A DNA stretch of 16,273 bases from JBBDIO01 sp040880365 (GTDB taxonomy: Bacteria; Chloroflexota; Anaerolineae; Caldilineales; Caldilineaceae), in assembly GCA_040880365.1 (NCBI GenBank), contig JBBDIO010000210.1, positions 1-16,273 of the forward strand, given 5' to 3'. The notes under the pieces were generated by a model. That model was not told the DNA's origin, ran no database searches, and saw only the letters and a program-made list of their open reading frames with translations. Shown here piece by piece: positions 5,307 to 14,230 of the stretch; position 1 is the first letter of the stretch, and every line of letters begins with the position of its first letter. Made by a program: the position numbers and the translations under genes.

Positions 5307-7139
5307 ATGTTGCACGAGCTGACCATCCGAAACTTTGCCATCATTGACGATCTCCACATCGCATTCGGTCCGGGGTTAAACATCCTGACGGGCGAAACCG
5401 GCGCGGGCAAATCCATCATTATAGATGCGTTGGGTCTGTTGATGGGCGACCGGGGCACGGCGGAGTGGGTGCGCGCCGGGTGTGAGCTGGCGCTGGTAGA
5501 AGCTGCTTTTCAATTGCGCGCCGAAATCGAAACCGAAGCCACGGACGGTGTGCAGCGGCTTTTGACCGAACACGATCTGGAAGATCCCGATGCGCCGGCG
5601 TGGCTGACCCTGGCGCGCGAGGTGCGGGTGAATGGGCGCAATGTGTGCCGCGTCAACGGACGCACAGTCAGCCTGCAAATTCTGAGCGAGGTGGCAAGCG
5701 TTCTGATCGACGTCCACGGGCAGGGAGAGCATCTGAATCTCTTACAGCCGCGCACGCATGTAAATTTGCTGGATCGCTATGCTAATTTGCTGGACCAACG
5801 ACGTCAGTTTGCCGCCGAGGTGGCACAGTTGCGCAAAGTGCGCGGCGAGCTGCAACGGTTGCGCCAGGATGCGCGCACGATTGCCCAGCGCGTGGATCTG
5901 TTGAACTTCCAGGTAGAAGAGATCTTCGAAGCGCGTTTGCGACCCGGCGAAGAAGAAGAGCTGGAAAATGAGCGTGTGCGGCTGGGGAATGCCGAAAGCC
6001 TTATGCAATTGGCCCAGGCAGCGCAGGCCCTGCTCAACGCGGGCGACGCCGATGTGCCCAGCGTGGTTGATCTGCTGGGCCAGGCCGTGGCGCGGGTGGA
6101 ACGTTTGGCGCGCATAGACCCGGCGATGAATGAAGAAGCCGAGCGCGCCCAGGCCCTGCTGGAGCAAGTGAGCGATTTGGCGCGGACGCTGGCGGATTAT
6201 GGCGATGGTCTGGAATTTAACCCCGCGCGCCTGGAAGAGGCGGAGCAGCGCATTGATCTGTTGCATGGGCTGAAACGCAAATATGGCGAATCCATTGCCC
6301 AGATTGTGGCTTTTGGCGAGCAGGCACAGGCCGAGCTGGAAAGCCTGGCAAACTGGGAAGTGCGCACGGGCGAATTGGAAGCGACGGAAGAAAAGCTGTT
6401 GCATCGGATTGGCGAGTTGGGGATTGGGTTGAGCGTAGCGCGCCGCGCCGCGGGCGAAGAGATGGCGCGCGCCGTGGAAGGGGAATTGGGCGACTTGCGC
6501 ATGGCGCGTGCGCGCTACGGCGTAGAATTGCAACAGGTTGAGCATGGGGCCGGGGCCTATCTGGATGACGGGCGGCGCGTGAACTTCGACGCCACAGGTC
6601 TGGATCGGGTGGAATTTCTATTGAGTGCAAATCCGGGTGAACCGCTGAAGCCATTGGCTAAAGTGGCATCGGGCGGTGAAACGGCGCGCATTATGTTGGC
6701 GTTGAAAAGTGTATTGGCGCACGCCGACGCCACGCCCACGCTGATTTTTGATGAGATCGACCAGGGGATTGGGGGGCGCGTGGGCGCGACAGTCGGCCAG
6801 AAATTGTGGAATCTGACCGGCGGCCAGGCTCTGCTGGCGCCCGCCGCGGCTGTCTCTATGCCCGCGGGACGCCCAGCTCACCAGGTGTTATGTATCACCC
6901 ATTTGCCCCAGTTGGCCGCGTTTGGCGACCGCCACTTTACTGTGAACAAGCGCGTCTATGCCGAAAATGGCGAAGAACGTACCGGCACGGTTGTGCGCGA
7001 TTTGAACGATGTGGAGCGCATTGACGAGTTAACACAGATGCTGGGCGCTTCGGGCAAGGCCGGGCGCGATTCTGTGTTGGAAATGGTGGACGCGGTGCAG
7101 GTGCATAAGCGTGCCCTGGTACAGGCGTCTGCCGGATAG
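5307..7139 (+). CDS. recN: DNA repair protein RecN (SMC-like ATPase)
   Basis: RecN is a cytoplasmic SMC-family ATPase that acts early in double-strand break repair by recombination. The 610 residues begin with the family N-terminus ending NFAIIDDL. Walker A is GETGAGKS (29-36). A long coiled-coil-forming middle follows (about 160-390, rich in Glu, Leu, Arg and Ala), then the ABC signature SGGE (455-458), Walker B LIFDE (479-483) and the switch histidine in CITHLPQ (His 532). The start is fixed by the conserved N-terminus; no ribosome binding site is visible and the promoter suggests a leaderless message. Bacterial RecN is usually about 550-570 residues. Part of the excess is an Ala/Pro-rich insert of roughly 18 residues (about 510-527) between the helix after Walker B and the switch strand. 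NfeD follows after 8 nt, so the two are probably cotranscribed. Confidence 0.97.
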   Translation: MLHELTIRNFAIIDDLHIAFGPGLNILTGETGAGKSIIIDALGLLMGDRGTAEWVRAGCELALVEAAFQLRAEIETEATDGVQRLLTEHDLEDPDAPAWLTLAREVRVNGRNVCRVNGRTVSLQILSEVASVLIDVHGQGEHLNLLQPRTHVNLLDRYANLLDQRRQFAAEVAQLRKVRGELQRLRQDARTIAQRVDLLNFQVEEIFEARLRPGEEEELENERVRLGNAESLMQLAQAAQALLNAGDADVPSVVDLLGQAVARVERLARIDPAMNEEAERAQALLEQVSDLARTLADYGDGLEFNPARLEEAEQRIDLLHGLKRKYGESIAQIVAFGEQAQAELESLANWEVRTGELEATEEKLLHRIGELGIGLSVARRAAGEEMARAVEGELGDLRMARARYGVELQQVEHGAGAYLDDGRRVNFDATGLDRVEFLLSANPGEPLKPLAKVASGGETARIMLALKSVLAHADATPTLIFDEIDQGIGGRVGATVGQKLWNLTGGQALLAPAAAVSMPAGRPAHQVLCITHLPQLAAFGDRHFTVNKRVYAENGEERTGTVVRDLNDVERIDELTQMLGASGKAGRDSVLEMVDAVQVHKRALVQASAG

Positions 7140-7147
7140 GGAACCGG

Positions 7148-8620
7148 ATGAGCAATTGGGTTGAACCACAATTGACGCTCCGCACGCGCGCATCCTGGCG
7201 CGGAGATTTACGGCGTGGAGATTTACGGGGCAGAGTTGCGCGCGGGCTGGCCTTGATCTGCCTGGTATTCGGCATCTATGGCCTGGTGCCCGTGCTGGGG
7301 CCGAGTCTGGCCCAGACACCCGATATAGCACCCGCCAATACAACACCTGCCGGGACTGATGGCGCGAGCAGCGATGGCCCGCGCGTGGCGTTGGTGCTCA
7401 CCTTTCGCGGCGCAGTGACGCCGGTATTGGATCGCTATTTGCAGGCGGCGATTGAGCAGGGACAGGCGCTGGACGCGGAACTCATTGTGCTACAGTTGGA
7501 TACGCCGGGCGGCAGTGTGGATGTCACCCGCGCCATCAATCAACGCATTCTGGCTGCGCCCCTGCCGATTGCCGTTTATGTCGCGCCTTCGGGCGCGAAT
7601 GCGGGCAGCGCGGGGACATTTATCACGCTGGCTGGGCATCTGGCAGTGATGGCGCCGGGCACCAGTATCGGCGCGGCCAGTCCGGTGGGCGCAAGTGGCG
7701 AAGATATTGGTGATACGATGGAAGCCAAAATCACCAATATCCTCAGTGCTGATATTGAAAATCTGGCAGAACGCCGGGGTGATGCTGCGGTGGAGTGGGC
7801 CATTGCCGCGGTAGAAGAGGCGGCGACTGCGACGGCATCCCAGGCTTTGGAACTGGGCATTATAGATTTCATCGCCCCCACTGTGGCGGATTTGCTGGCC
7901 CAGGCCCACGGCATGGAAATGCAGGTGCAAGGCCAGCCGCGCACGCTCAATACGGCGGCGGCCCAGATTGAAACCCTGGAACTCACCGGCATAGAACAAT
8001 TCCTCAATTTCATTGCCAATCCTACTATCGCCTCGCTGCTGCTAAGTCTTGGTTTATTGGGGCTGTTTGTGGAGATACGCACACCGGGCGTGGGTCTGCC
8101 GGGGATCATCGGCGCGCTCAGCTTGTTGCTTGCGCTCTATGCGCTGGGCCAATTGGATGCTAACTTTGCCGGCTTCGCGCTGATGGTGCTGGCGTTGATT
8201 CTCTTTGTGGCCGAGGCATTCACACCCACATTTGGGCTGTTTACGGTGGGCGGCGCCATTGCGTTTGTGATTGGCGGCGCGCTCTTGTTCGATTCCACGG
8301 CGTTGCCGGTACCGTGGACCACGCTGATTAGTCTGGCGGTCTTCATGGGCGGGCTTACCCTGTTCGCCGGGATCAAGGCATTGGCGGCACAGCGCCGTCC
8401 GGTAACCACGGGCGGTGAGGGTCTGATCGGCCAGGTGGTGACGTTGCGTACGTCGCTGGATGCGGACACGGATGGCCGCGTCTTCATTAGCGGCGAATGG
8501 TGGAATGCCCGACTGGATCAGGGCACACTGGCCGCGGGCGCGCAGGTGCGCGTGATAGGCCGTGAGGGTTATTTGCTGCTGGTTGTGGCCGTGGACGCCG
8601 CGCGCACAAGCGATGATTGA
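7148..8620 (+). CDS. NfeD family membrane-bound ClpP-class serine protease
   Basis: Full-length NfeD of 490 residues. These proteins cut hydrophobic or stomatin-type partners and are linked to membrane quality control. Domains in order: a basic N-terminus; a signal/anchor helix (about 34-54) ending near SLAQ; a ClpP-like protease domain (about 75-270) with LDTPGGSVD; the likely nucleophile Ser154 in GSAGT and general base Lys194 in MEAKITN, the Ser-Lys dyad of this family; about five transmembrane helices (about 295-420); and a C-terminal OB-fold domain (GLIGQVVTLRTSL to VRVIGREG, about 423-480). The ATG lies 8 nt after the recN stop, and a weak TAGGGAA overlapping that stop could serve as ribosome binding site, so translational coupling is likely. 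No stomatin/SPFH partner gene is next to it in this window, which is unusual for the long form. Confidence 0.93.
   Translation: MSNWVEPQLTLRTRASWRGDLRRGDLRGRVARGLALICLVFGIYGLVPVLGPSLAQTPDIAPANTTPAGTDGASSDGPRVALVLTFRGAVTPVLDRYLQAAIEQGQALDAELIVLQLDTPGGSVDVTRAINQRILAAPLPIAVYVAPSGANAGSAGTFITLAGHLAVMAPGTSIGAASPVGASGEDIGDTMEAKITNILSADIENLAERRGDAAVEWAIAAVEEAATATASQALELGIIDFIAPTVADLLAQAHGMEMQVQGQPRTLNTAAAQIETLELTGIEQFLNFIANPTIASLLLSLGLLGLFVEIRTPGVGLPGIIGALSLLLALYALGQLDANFAGFALMVLALILFVAEAFTPTFGLFTVGGAIAFVIGGALLFDSTALPVPWTTLISLAVFMGGLTLFAGIKALAAQRRPVTTGGEGLIGQVVTLRTSLDADTDGRVFISGEWWNARLDQGTLAAGAQVRVIGREGYLLLVVAVDAARTSDD
7202..7228 (+). repeat. Short in-frame tandem duplication near the NfeD start
   Basis: GGAGATTTACGG occurs at 7202-7213 and 7217-7228, a period of 15 bp. 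It gives the repeated Arg-Gly-Asp-Leu-Arg in the basic stretch before the signal helix and does not disturb the frame. Confidence 0.7.
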
Positions 8621-8626
8621 AGGCGC

Positions 8627-8664
8627 GGGCGAGAGTCGCCCTACGCTGTACAATACAGCTTTTC
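8627..8664 (+). terminator. Tandem hairpins after nfeD: weak terminator or operator
   Basis: GGGCGA (8627-8632) and TCGCCC (8636-8641) form a tight 6-bp stem with a GAG loop. Just after it, the 15-bp palindrome GCTGTACAATACAGC (8645-8659) is followed by TTTTC. On the plus strand this could end the recN-nfeD message. The same palindrome contains TACAAT (8649-8654), which could be the -10 of a promoter for the downstream methyltransferase, although no -35 is found at the right spacing. The two readings cannot be separated by eye. Confidence 0.4.
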
Positions 8665-8706
8665 TGAAAATTGATGCCCTGTGCATGGGGCAGCGAACGG
8701 AGCTTT

Positions 8707-9552
8707 ATGAGTGATTCAAGTTGGCGGAAGTATCTGACGGACTATAACGAAGGGCTGGGGCTGGTATACGAGCGGTTTGTGCTCAACGACTTTCTGGAGT
8801 CTTTGCAGAGTCGATTTGATCTGCATTCGGTGTTGGAAGCGCCTTTGTATGGCATGGCCGGAGTCAGCGGGATCAACAGTTATATCCTGGCGCAAAATGG
8901 CTGTGATGTCACCCTGGTCGATGATAATCAGGAGCGCTTGCAGGGCGTGCAGCGGATTTGGGAGACAGATTTGCAGACGGACGCCCGCTTTGTGCATGTG
9001 CATCCCGCCGGGTGGGGTCAGTTGCCGTTTGCCGACGGCGCGTTTGATCTGACCTGGCAATGGGCAGGATTATGGTATTTGCGTAACCCCGCGGCATTGG
9101 TGCGCGAATTGGCACGAACCAGCCGCCGCCTGGTCTTTGTTGCCATGCCCAACCGTTTGCAAGTGGGCTATTGGCTGCGAAAATTTGTGATCGACCGGGA
9201 ATTCTTTCAGCAGCATGACGAACAGTGGACCGAAATGCATCGAATCCGCAGCCTGCTGGAAAATGCTGGTGTGCGCATCATCGAAGAGGGCGTGCTGGAT
9301 ACGCCACCCTGGCCCGATACGGTTATGCCTGCCAACGAAGTGTTGAAACGACTCGGTATTCGCAGCGCCGCCCTGGAAACCCAGTTTACGGGCGACAACT
9401 GGCAGTGGAGCACGATGGCCTATTATCTGGGCCAGGAGCCGGATCTGCGGGAGCGGGTGATGCAATATGCGTGGCTGGATCACGCCGATTTGCCCTGGCA
9501 GGCCAAGGCGATTTGGGCGCATCATCGCTATTTGGTGGGCGTGAAGGAGTGA
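8707..9552 (+). CDS. Class I SAM-dependent methyltransferase-like protein, atypical motif I
   Basis: 281 residues resembling type 11 methyltransferases. After an N-terminal helical part (1-38), a Rossmann fold begins with SVLEAPLYGMAGVSGIN (41-57). Then come VTLVDDNQERL (68-78, Asp72/Asp73 at the end of strand 2, where ribose would be held), LPFADGAFDLTWQWAGLWYL (106-125, motif like post-I/II) and RRLVFVAMPNR (140-150). The C-terminal 130 residues are specific and rich in Trp and aromatics. Motif I is not the usual GxGxG: it is longer, with PLYGMAG before the glycine turn, so cofactor binding is likely but not certain. The ATG at 8707 has GGAG 4 nt upstream (close). A TTG at 8671 and an ATG at 8674 are in frame, but would add only 11-12 residues that do not look conserved. 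The substrate is unknown. Confidence 0.8.
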   Translation: MSDSSWRKYLTDYNEGLGLVYERFVLNDFLESLQSRFDLHSVLEAPLYGMAGVSGINSYILAQNGCDVTLVDDNQERLQGVQRIWETDLQTDARFVHVHPAGWGQLPFADGAFDLTWQWAGLWYLRNPAALVRELARTSRRLVFVAMPNRLQVGYWLRKFVIDREFFQQHDEQWTEMHRIRSLLENAGVRIIEEGVLDTPPWPDTVMPANEVLKRLGIRSAALETQFTGDNWQWSTMAYYLGQEPDLRERVMQYAWLDHADLPWQAKAIWAHHRYLVGVKE

Positions 9553-9607
9553 TAGCCTGGCGCTGGAATAGGTGATGCTGGATTGCCTGGAAGGGAGGTA
9601 GATTGAA

Positions 9608-10276
9608 TTGACGGCGCGCTTTCGAGACATTCACACGTTGGCCGAAGCCCGCGATTATTATGAAGGGCTTTCCGACCGTTGGCCCGAACGAACCGATGTA
9701 ATTGAACACCTGTGTATCCAGGTCGGACATTTGCTGGCGGCAACTACCTCTGTGGTTGGCCTGGGGAAGACCGCGCGCCCGCTGCGCGTGGTGGAATTGG
9801 CTGCGGGGGGAGGACAGTTGGCGGCCCCATTGCTGGCGCGCTTCCCCACTTTGCGCTATGTGGGGTTTGATCAATCGCCCTGGGGCATTGCCTATGCGGA
9901 AGAAAAGCTGGCGCTCTACGCGCCGCGGGTCGCCCTCTACGAAGCAGATTTGAATGGCACTGCCTGGTTGGAACAGTTACCGGGGCTGGTGGATGTGTTC
10001 ATTTCGCTGCAATCGTTGCACGACCTGGGCGATGAGGCAGCTGTGGCGCGCATCTATTCCACCACACGCAAACAGCTCGCGCCCCAGGGCCGCTTGATTT
10101 TTGCAGATTTGCTACAACATTCGTCGGCCAACCCCGCCGCGGATCCAGGGCGGCTCACGGTAGAGAGCCATCTGGCGCGCCTGGCGGCTGCCGGATATGC
10201 CGACGCACAGTGTACAATGCAGACACGCAACTTTGGCTGCTTGGTCGCAACGGCCACAGGCGCGGTTGCGCTCTAG
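9608..10276 (+). CDS. Class I SAM-dependent methyltransferase, substrate unknown
   Basis: 222 residues with a standard class I fold: motif I VVELAAGGGQ (61-70), acidic end of strand 2 in YVGFDQSP (84-91, Asp88), the catalytic-face strand VDVFISLQSLHDL (about 127-139), and GRLIFADLL after motif III. The C-terminus is short and ends in hydrophobic strands. The start is TTG at 9608, supported by AGGGAGGT at 9592-9599, nine nt upstream, one of the strongest ribosome binding sites here. It follows the first methyltransferase after 55 nt and precedes argJ by 53 nt, so it may belong to one transcript with them. Sequence similarity to the upstream methyltransferase is low, so this is not a recent duplication. 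Confidence 0.88.
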   Translation: MTARFRDIHTLAEARDYYEGLSDRWPERTDVIEHLCIQVGHLLAATTSVVGLGKTARPLRVVELAAGGGQLAAPLLARFPTLRYVGFDQSPWGIAYAEEKLALYAPRVALYEADLNGTAWLEQLPGLVDVFISLQSLHDLGDEAAVARIYSTTRKQLAPQGRLIFADLLQHSSANPAADPGRLTVESHLARLAAAGYADAQCTMQTRNFGCLVATATGAVAL

Positions 10277-10292
10277 CCACTCCCTTCCCACA

Positions 10293-10320
10293 CATAAACA
10301 TTTATGAACATTTATGCAAG
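10293..10320 (+). promoter_or_regulatory. ARG-box-like element (possible ArgR/AhrC operator) before argJ
   Basis: A 10-bp unit AACATTTATG is exactly repeated at 10297-10306 and 10307-10316, and CATAAACATTTATG (10293-10306) is an inverted repeat. The 18-mer at 10303-10320 matches the known Bacillus ARG-box consensus CATGAATAAAAATKCAAK at 13 of 18 positions, with the mismatches mainly A for T in the central A/T tract. It overlaps the argJ ribosome binding site (AAGGA 10318-10322), so a bound repressor could block both transcription and translation start. The regulator gene itself is not in the window. Confidence 0.5.
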
Positions 10321-10329
10321 GAACCTGCC

Positions 10330-11562
<1,233 letters not shown>

Positions 11563-11653
11563 CGATTGCCGGGCTTGATGTTTGCCATCCGGATCCAGGC
11601 TGCGCGCCGGCGCACAATCCAGATTTGCATAGTAGACAGAGCGGAGCTTTCCC

Positions 11654-12538
11654 TTGCGCCAACGGTTGCAAACGTTTTGGGCCGAACTCAGGCGACTGAT
11701 CTTGCTGCTGGTCGGCACGGGTCTGGGTGCATTTGCGTATACCCTCTTTCAGCTACCCTACGATATAGCCGCCGGCGGGCTTAGCGGTGTGGGGATCATT
11801 GTCAACCACTTCACCGGCTTTTCGGTTGCCTACTTCTATCTGCTGGTCAATATTCCGTTGCTTATCCTGGGCTTTTTTGCCCTGGGTGGGTGGCGGTTTC
11901 TGGTTTACACACTGATTTCGGTGGTCTCCTTTTCTGTGGCGACCGAGGCGCTCATTCTGCAATTGCCTGCGTATCTGGATGGAGGTCCGCTCACGGATAA
12001 TGTGTTGTTGAGCGCGATTTACGCGGGTCTGGTAGGCGGCGTGGCAGCCGGGTTTGTCTATGGCGCAGGCGCGACCATGGGCGGCACGGCTATTCTGGGC
12101 CGCATATTGCAACTGCGCACGGGCATCCCTCTGAGTACAGTTTATCTCTACATCGATGGCGCAATTGTGGTGACTGCGGGGCTGGTTTTTGGTTGGGAAA
12201 TTGCCCTCTATGCCATGCTGACCCTGTTGCTCAGTGGGCTGGCCGCGGATTATATCCTAGAGGGGCCAAGCCGTTCGCGCACCGCGACGATTGTGACCCA
12301 GAAGCCCGAAGCTATGGTACAGGCCCTGATGACCCAGCTTGGGCGCGGGGTGAGCTATTGGGAGGCGACTGGCGGGTATACGGGTGAACCCCGCACCATT
12401 GTTCTGTGCACAATCTACCGCCCCCAGGTCAACGATCTCAAACGGATAGTGAGCGAAGTCGATGCCCAGGCTTTTGTGAGCATCGGCATAACCCAGGCGG
12501 CGTTGGGCGAAGGCTTTACGCGTCTCCGGCGCGAATAG
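11654..12538 (+). CDS. YitT-family membrane protein (DUF161 + DUF2179)
   Basis: 294 residues in the typical two-part layout. An N-terminal membrane part has five to six helices (about 12-205) with the conserved LPYDIAAGGLSGVGIIVNH near 34-52 and a second related GAGATMGGTAILGRILQ near 135-151, showing the internal duplication of this family. The C-terminal cytoplasmic DUF2179 domain (about 212-290) has VSYWEATGGYTGEPRTIVLC and ends near AFVSIGITQAALGEGF. The physiological role of the family is not established. The start is TTG at 11654, with GGAG at 11643-11646 and a spacing of 7 nt. The gene lies 91 nt after argJ; no clear promoter or terminator is seen in that gap. Confidence 0.92.
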   Translation: MRQRLQTFWAELRRLILLLVGTGLGAFAYTLFQLPYDIAAGGLSGVGIIVNHFTGFSVAYFYLLVNIPLLILGFFALGGWRFLVYTLISVVSFSVATEALILQLPAYLDGGPLTDNVLLSAIYAGLVGGVAAGFVYGAGATMGGTAILGRILQLRTGIPLSTVYLYIDGAIVVTAGLVFGWEIALYAMLTLLLSGLAADYILEGPSRSRTATIVTQKPEAMVQALMTQLGRGVSYWEATGGYTGEPRTIVLCTIYRPQVNDLKRIVSEVDAQAFVSIGITQAALGEGFTRLRRE

Positions 12539-12569
12539 CGCTGAACGGCCCGCCCTGGAGGCGCGGATT

Positions 12570-12758
12570 GTGCAGCGCTACGTGGCAATGTCTGGGGCGA
12601 TTGCTGCGCACAGCCGCCAGGGGCTGCACGTTGTGGTCGATGTGGGCCATCACGACTGGCATTCTCAACCGCGAGGAATCCTGCCTGCGTGTGCGCGACG
12701 GTTACAAGGCCACGCGCCTCTGGGAATGGCCGCGCGTGGCCCGACTCGTGGTGCGTGA
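12570..12758 (+). CDS. Small hypothetical ORF, possibly frameshifted
   Basis: A GTG at 12570 is preceded by GGAGG (12557-12561) with an 8-nt spacing, an excellent ribosome binding site, 32 nt after the YitT-type gene. The first ~33 residues (VQRYVAMSGAIAAHSRQGLH, then VVVDVGHHDWHSQ) have protein-like composition. After about 12670 this frame becomes Arg/Pro-rich and unconvincing, while the +1 frame becomes protein-like (LRVRDGYKATRLWEWPRVAR, then LVVREGDFLCVVQ) and stays open to a TAG at 12811-12813. Joined, the two would make about 80 residues and run 34 nt into the 3' end of the opposing phosphomutase gene. Options are a genuine 62-residue protein, a broken gene, a sequencing error, or no gene. 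I do not recognise a family. Confidence 0.35.
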   Translation: MQRYVAMSGAIAAHSRQGLHVVVDVGHHDWHSQPRGILPACARRLQGHAPLGMAARGPTRGA

Positions 12759-12779
12759 AGGCGATTTTCTGTGCGTTGT

Positions 12780-14201
12780 TCAGGCCACGCTGGCGGCGAT
12801 ACTGCGGCCATAGTCCAGGAGCGAAGAAAGCCCCGATTGTTCGGGCGCTTCGGCATAGATGCGCAGTACCGGCTCGGTGCCCGATGGTCGAATGAGTAGC
12901 CAGGCTCCATTGCGCAGCAGATATTTCAGGCCGTCGTTGAGCTGGATATGTTCGACGACAAACTCGCCAATCCGCTGGGGCACATTTTGGGAGAGGCGTT
13001 CGGTCATAGAATGCTTGTTGATCTGGATTGGCACGGTGAGATCCTGCCGTGCGTAGAATGCCGGGCCGACTGTGGCTTGCAGATCGTCCAGCAGTTCGGC
13101 GAGTGTGGTGCCATAGGACGAGACAATCTCCAGCAAGAGCAGGCCCAGGAGAATCCCATCACCCACGGGAACATGGCCGCGCAGCGTAATGCCGCCCGAT
13201 TCTTCGCCCCCAATCAAAACATCATGATCGGCCATGAGTTTGGCGATATGGCTGAACCCTACCGGCGTTTCTACAATCGGCAGCCGATAGCGGGCACAAA
13301 GCCTGTCGATCATGTTGGTCATGCTGATCGAGCGGACGACCGTGCCGCGCAGATTGCGATCTTCTACCAGATAGCGCAATGCCAGGGCGAAAATGCTTTG
13401 GGGGCTGACAAAACGGCCGCGTTCATCAATCGCCCCAATGCGGTCGGCGTCGCCGTCAGTCGCCAGTCCCAGCGAAAATCGGCCTGCGAGCACCATCTTT
13501 TGCAAGGCTTGCAAATGGGGCATGATGGGTTCTGGATGGAAGCCACCGAAGCCCGGATTCAGCTCACTGTGGATCTCCTCTACCTCCCAGCCGGTAGATT
13601 GTAGCCAGGTCTGGATATGCCCGCGCCCGGCACCGTGCATAGAGTCAATCGCGACACGTCCCGGATGCGATGCAATGGTATCGCAGTTGAGCATGGTTTC
13701 CAGATGGGCAGAATAAGCCGGAACCGGATCAAAGCGGCGGATTAGGCCATGATGTTCGGCGGCGGCAAACTCCATGGTGCGGGGTGCACTTTCGCGCTGG
13801 AGATACTTTTCCACGCGTTTACAATCGGCGCCCGATGCACTGCCCCCCGACGCGACTTTGAGCTTGAGGCCGTTGTAGCGGGGTGGGTTGTGGCTCGCGG
13901 TCACCATCACGCCGCCGTCGGCGCCCAAGTGGCGGATTGCGTGGGAGACCACAGGCGTGGGCGTATCCTGGCGGGTTAGGTAGACCTGGATCCCGTTCGC
14001 CGCCAAGACTTGCGCCACCTCGGCGGCATAGCGGTCGGAGAGGAACCGGGTATCGTAACCCACTACCATGGTACGCTGGCTGTGGTCGATAGATTCGCCA
14101 ATCCAATCGGCGATAGCTTGTGCGACCAGACGCACGTTGGCGAAGGTGAATTCTTCACTGATGACGGCACGCCAGCCGTCGGTTCCAAAATGAATGCTCA
14201 T
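12780..14201 (-). CDS. Phosphoglucomutase/phosphomannomutase family protein
   Basis: Alpha-D-phosphohexomutase that swaps hexose 1- and 6-phosphates in the cytoplasm, feeding glycogen, cell wall or nucleotide-sugar synthesis. The 473 residues contain all four active-site elements: the phosphoserine loop TASHNPPRYNG with Ser103; the metal loop DGDADR (249-254); the sugar-specificity loop GGEESGG (331-337), where Glu-Ser suits gluco- or manno-sugars; and the phosphate-binding loop RPSGTEP (438-444). N-terminal FGTDGWRAVISEEF is typical. The ATG at 14201 has GAGGAG about 6 nt upstream; an in-frame ATG at 14255 would add 18 residues before the conserved start and is rejected. Glucose versus mannose preference cannot be decided here. 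The glycoside-hydrolase-like gene lies 123 nt upstream on the same strand, so the two may be cotranscribed. Confidence 0.95.
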   Translation of the reverse strand: MSIHFGTDGWRAVISEEFTFANVRLVAQAIADWIGESIDHSQRTMVVGYDTRFLSDRYAAEVAQVLAANGIQVYLTRQDTPTPVVSHAIRHLGADGGVMVTASHNPPRYNGLKLKVASGGSASGADCKRVEKYLQRESAPRTMEFAAAEHHGLIRRFDPVPAYSAHLETMLNCDTIASHPGRVAIDSMHGAGRGHIQTWLQSTGWEVEEIHSELNPGFGGFHPEPIMPHLQALQKMVLAGRFSLGLATDGDADRIGAIDERGRFVSPQSIFALALRYLVEDRNLRGTVVRSISMTNMIDRLCARYRLPIVETPVGFSHIAKLMADHDVLIGGEESGGITLRGHVPVGDGILLGLLLLEIVSSYGTTLAELLDDLQATVGPAFYARQDLTVPIQINKHSMTERLSQNVPQRIGEFVVEHIQLNDGLKYLLRNGAWLLIRPSGTEPVLRIYAEAPEQSGLSSLLDYGRSIAASVA

Positions 14202-14230
14202 CAGATTCTCCTCATTAAACAATGCCATAC

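Noticed and set aside
5742..6545. 267-codon open frame on the minus strand opposite recN
   Set aside because: Antisense shadow of a clear recN reading frame; composition (Gln/His/Leu/Ala rich) is that of a reversed high-GC gene, and no start signal is seen.
8671..8706. Upstream in-frame starts (TTG 8671, ATG 8674) for the first methyltransferase
   Set aside because: They add only about 12 residues of unlikely sequence and lack a ribosome binding site; ATG 8707 has GGAG, though close.
10210..10329. Longer N-terminus for ArgJ
   Set aside because: It would overlap the methyltransferase, lies before the conserved ArgJ start and passes through the operator-like repeats; ATG 10330 has a good ribosome binding site.
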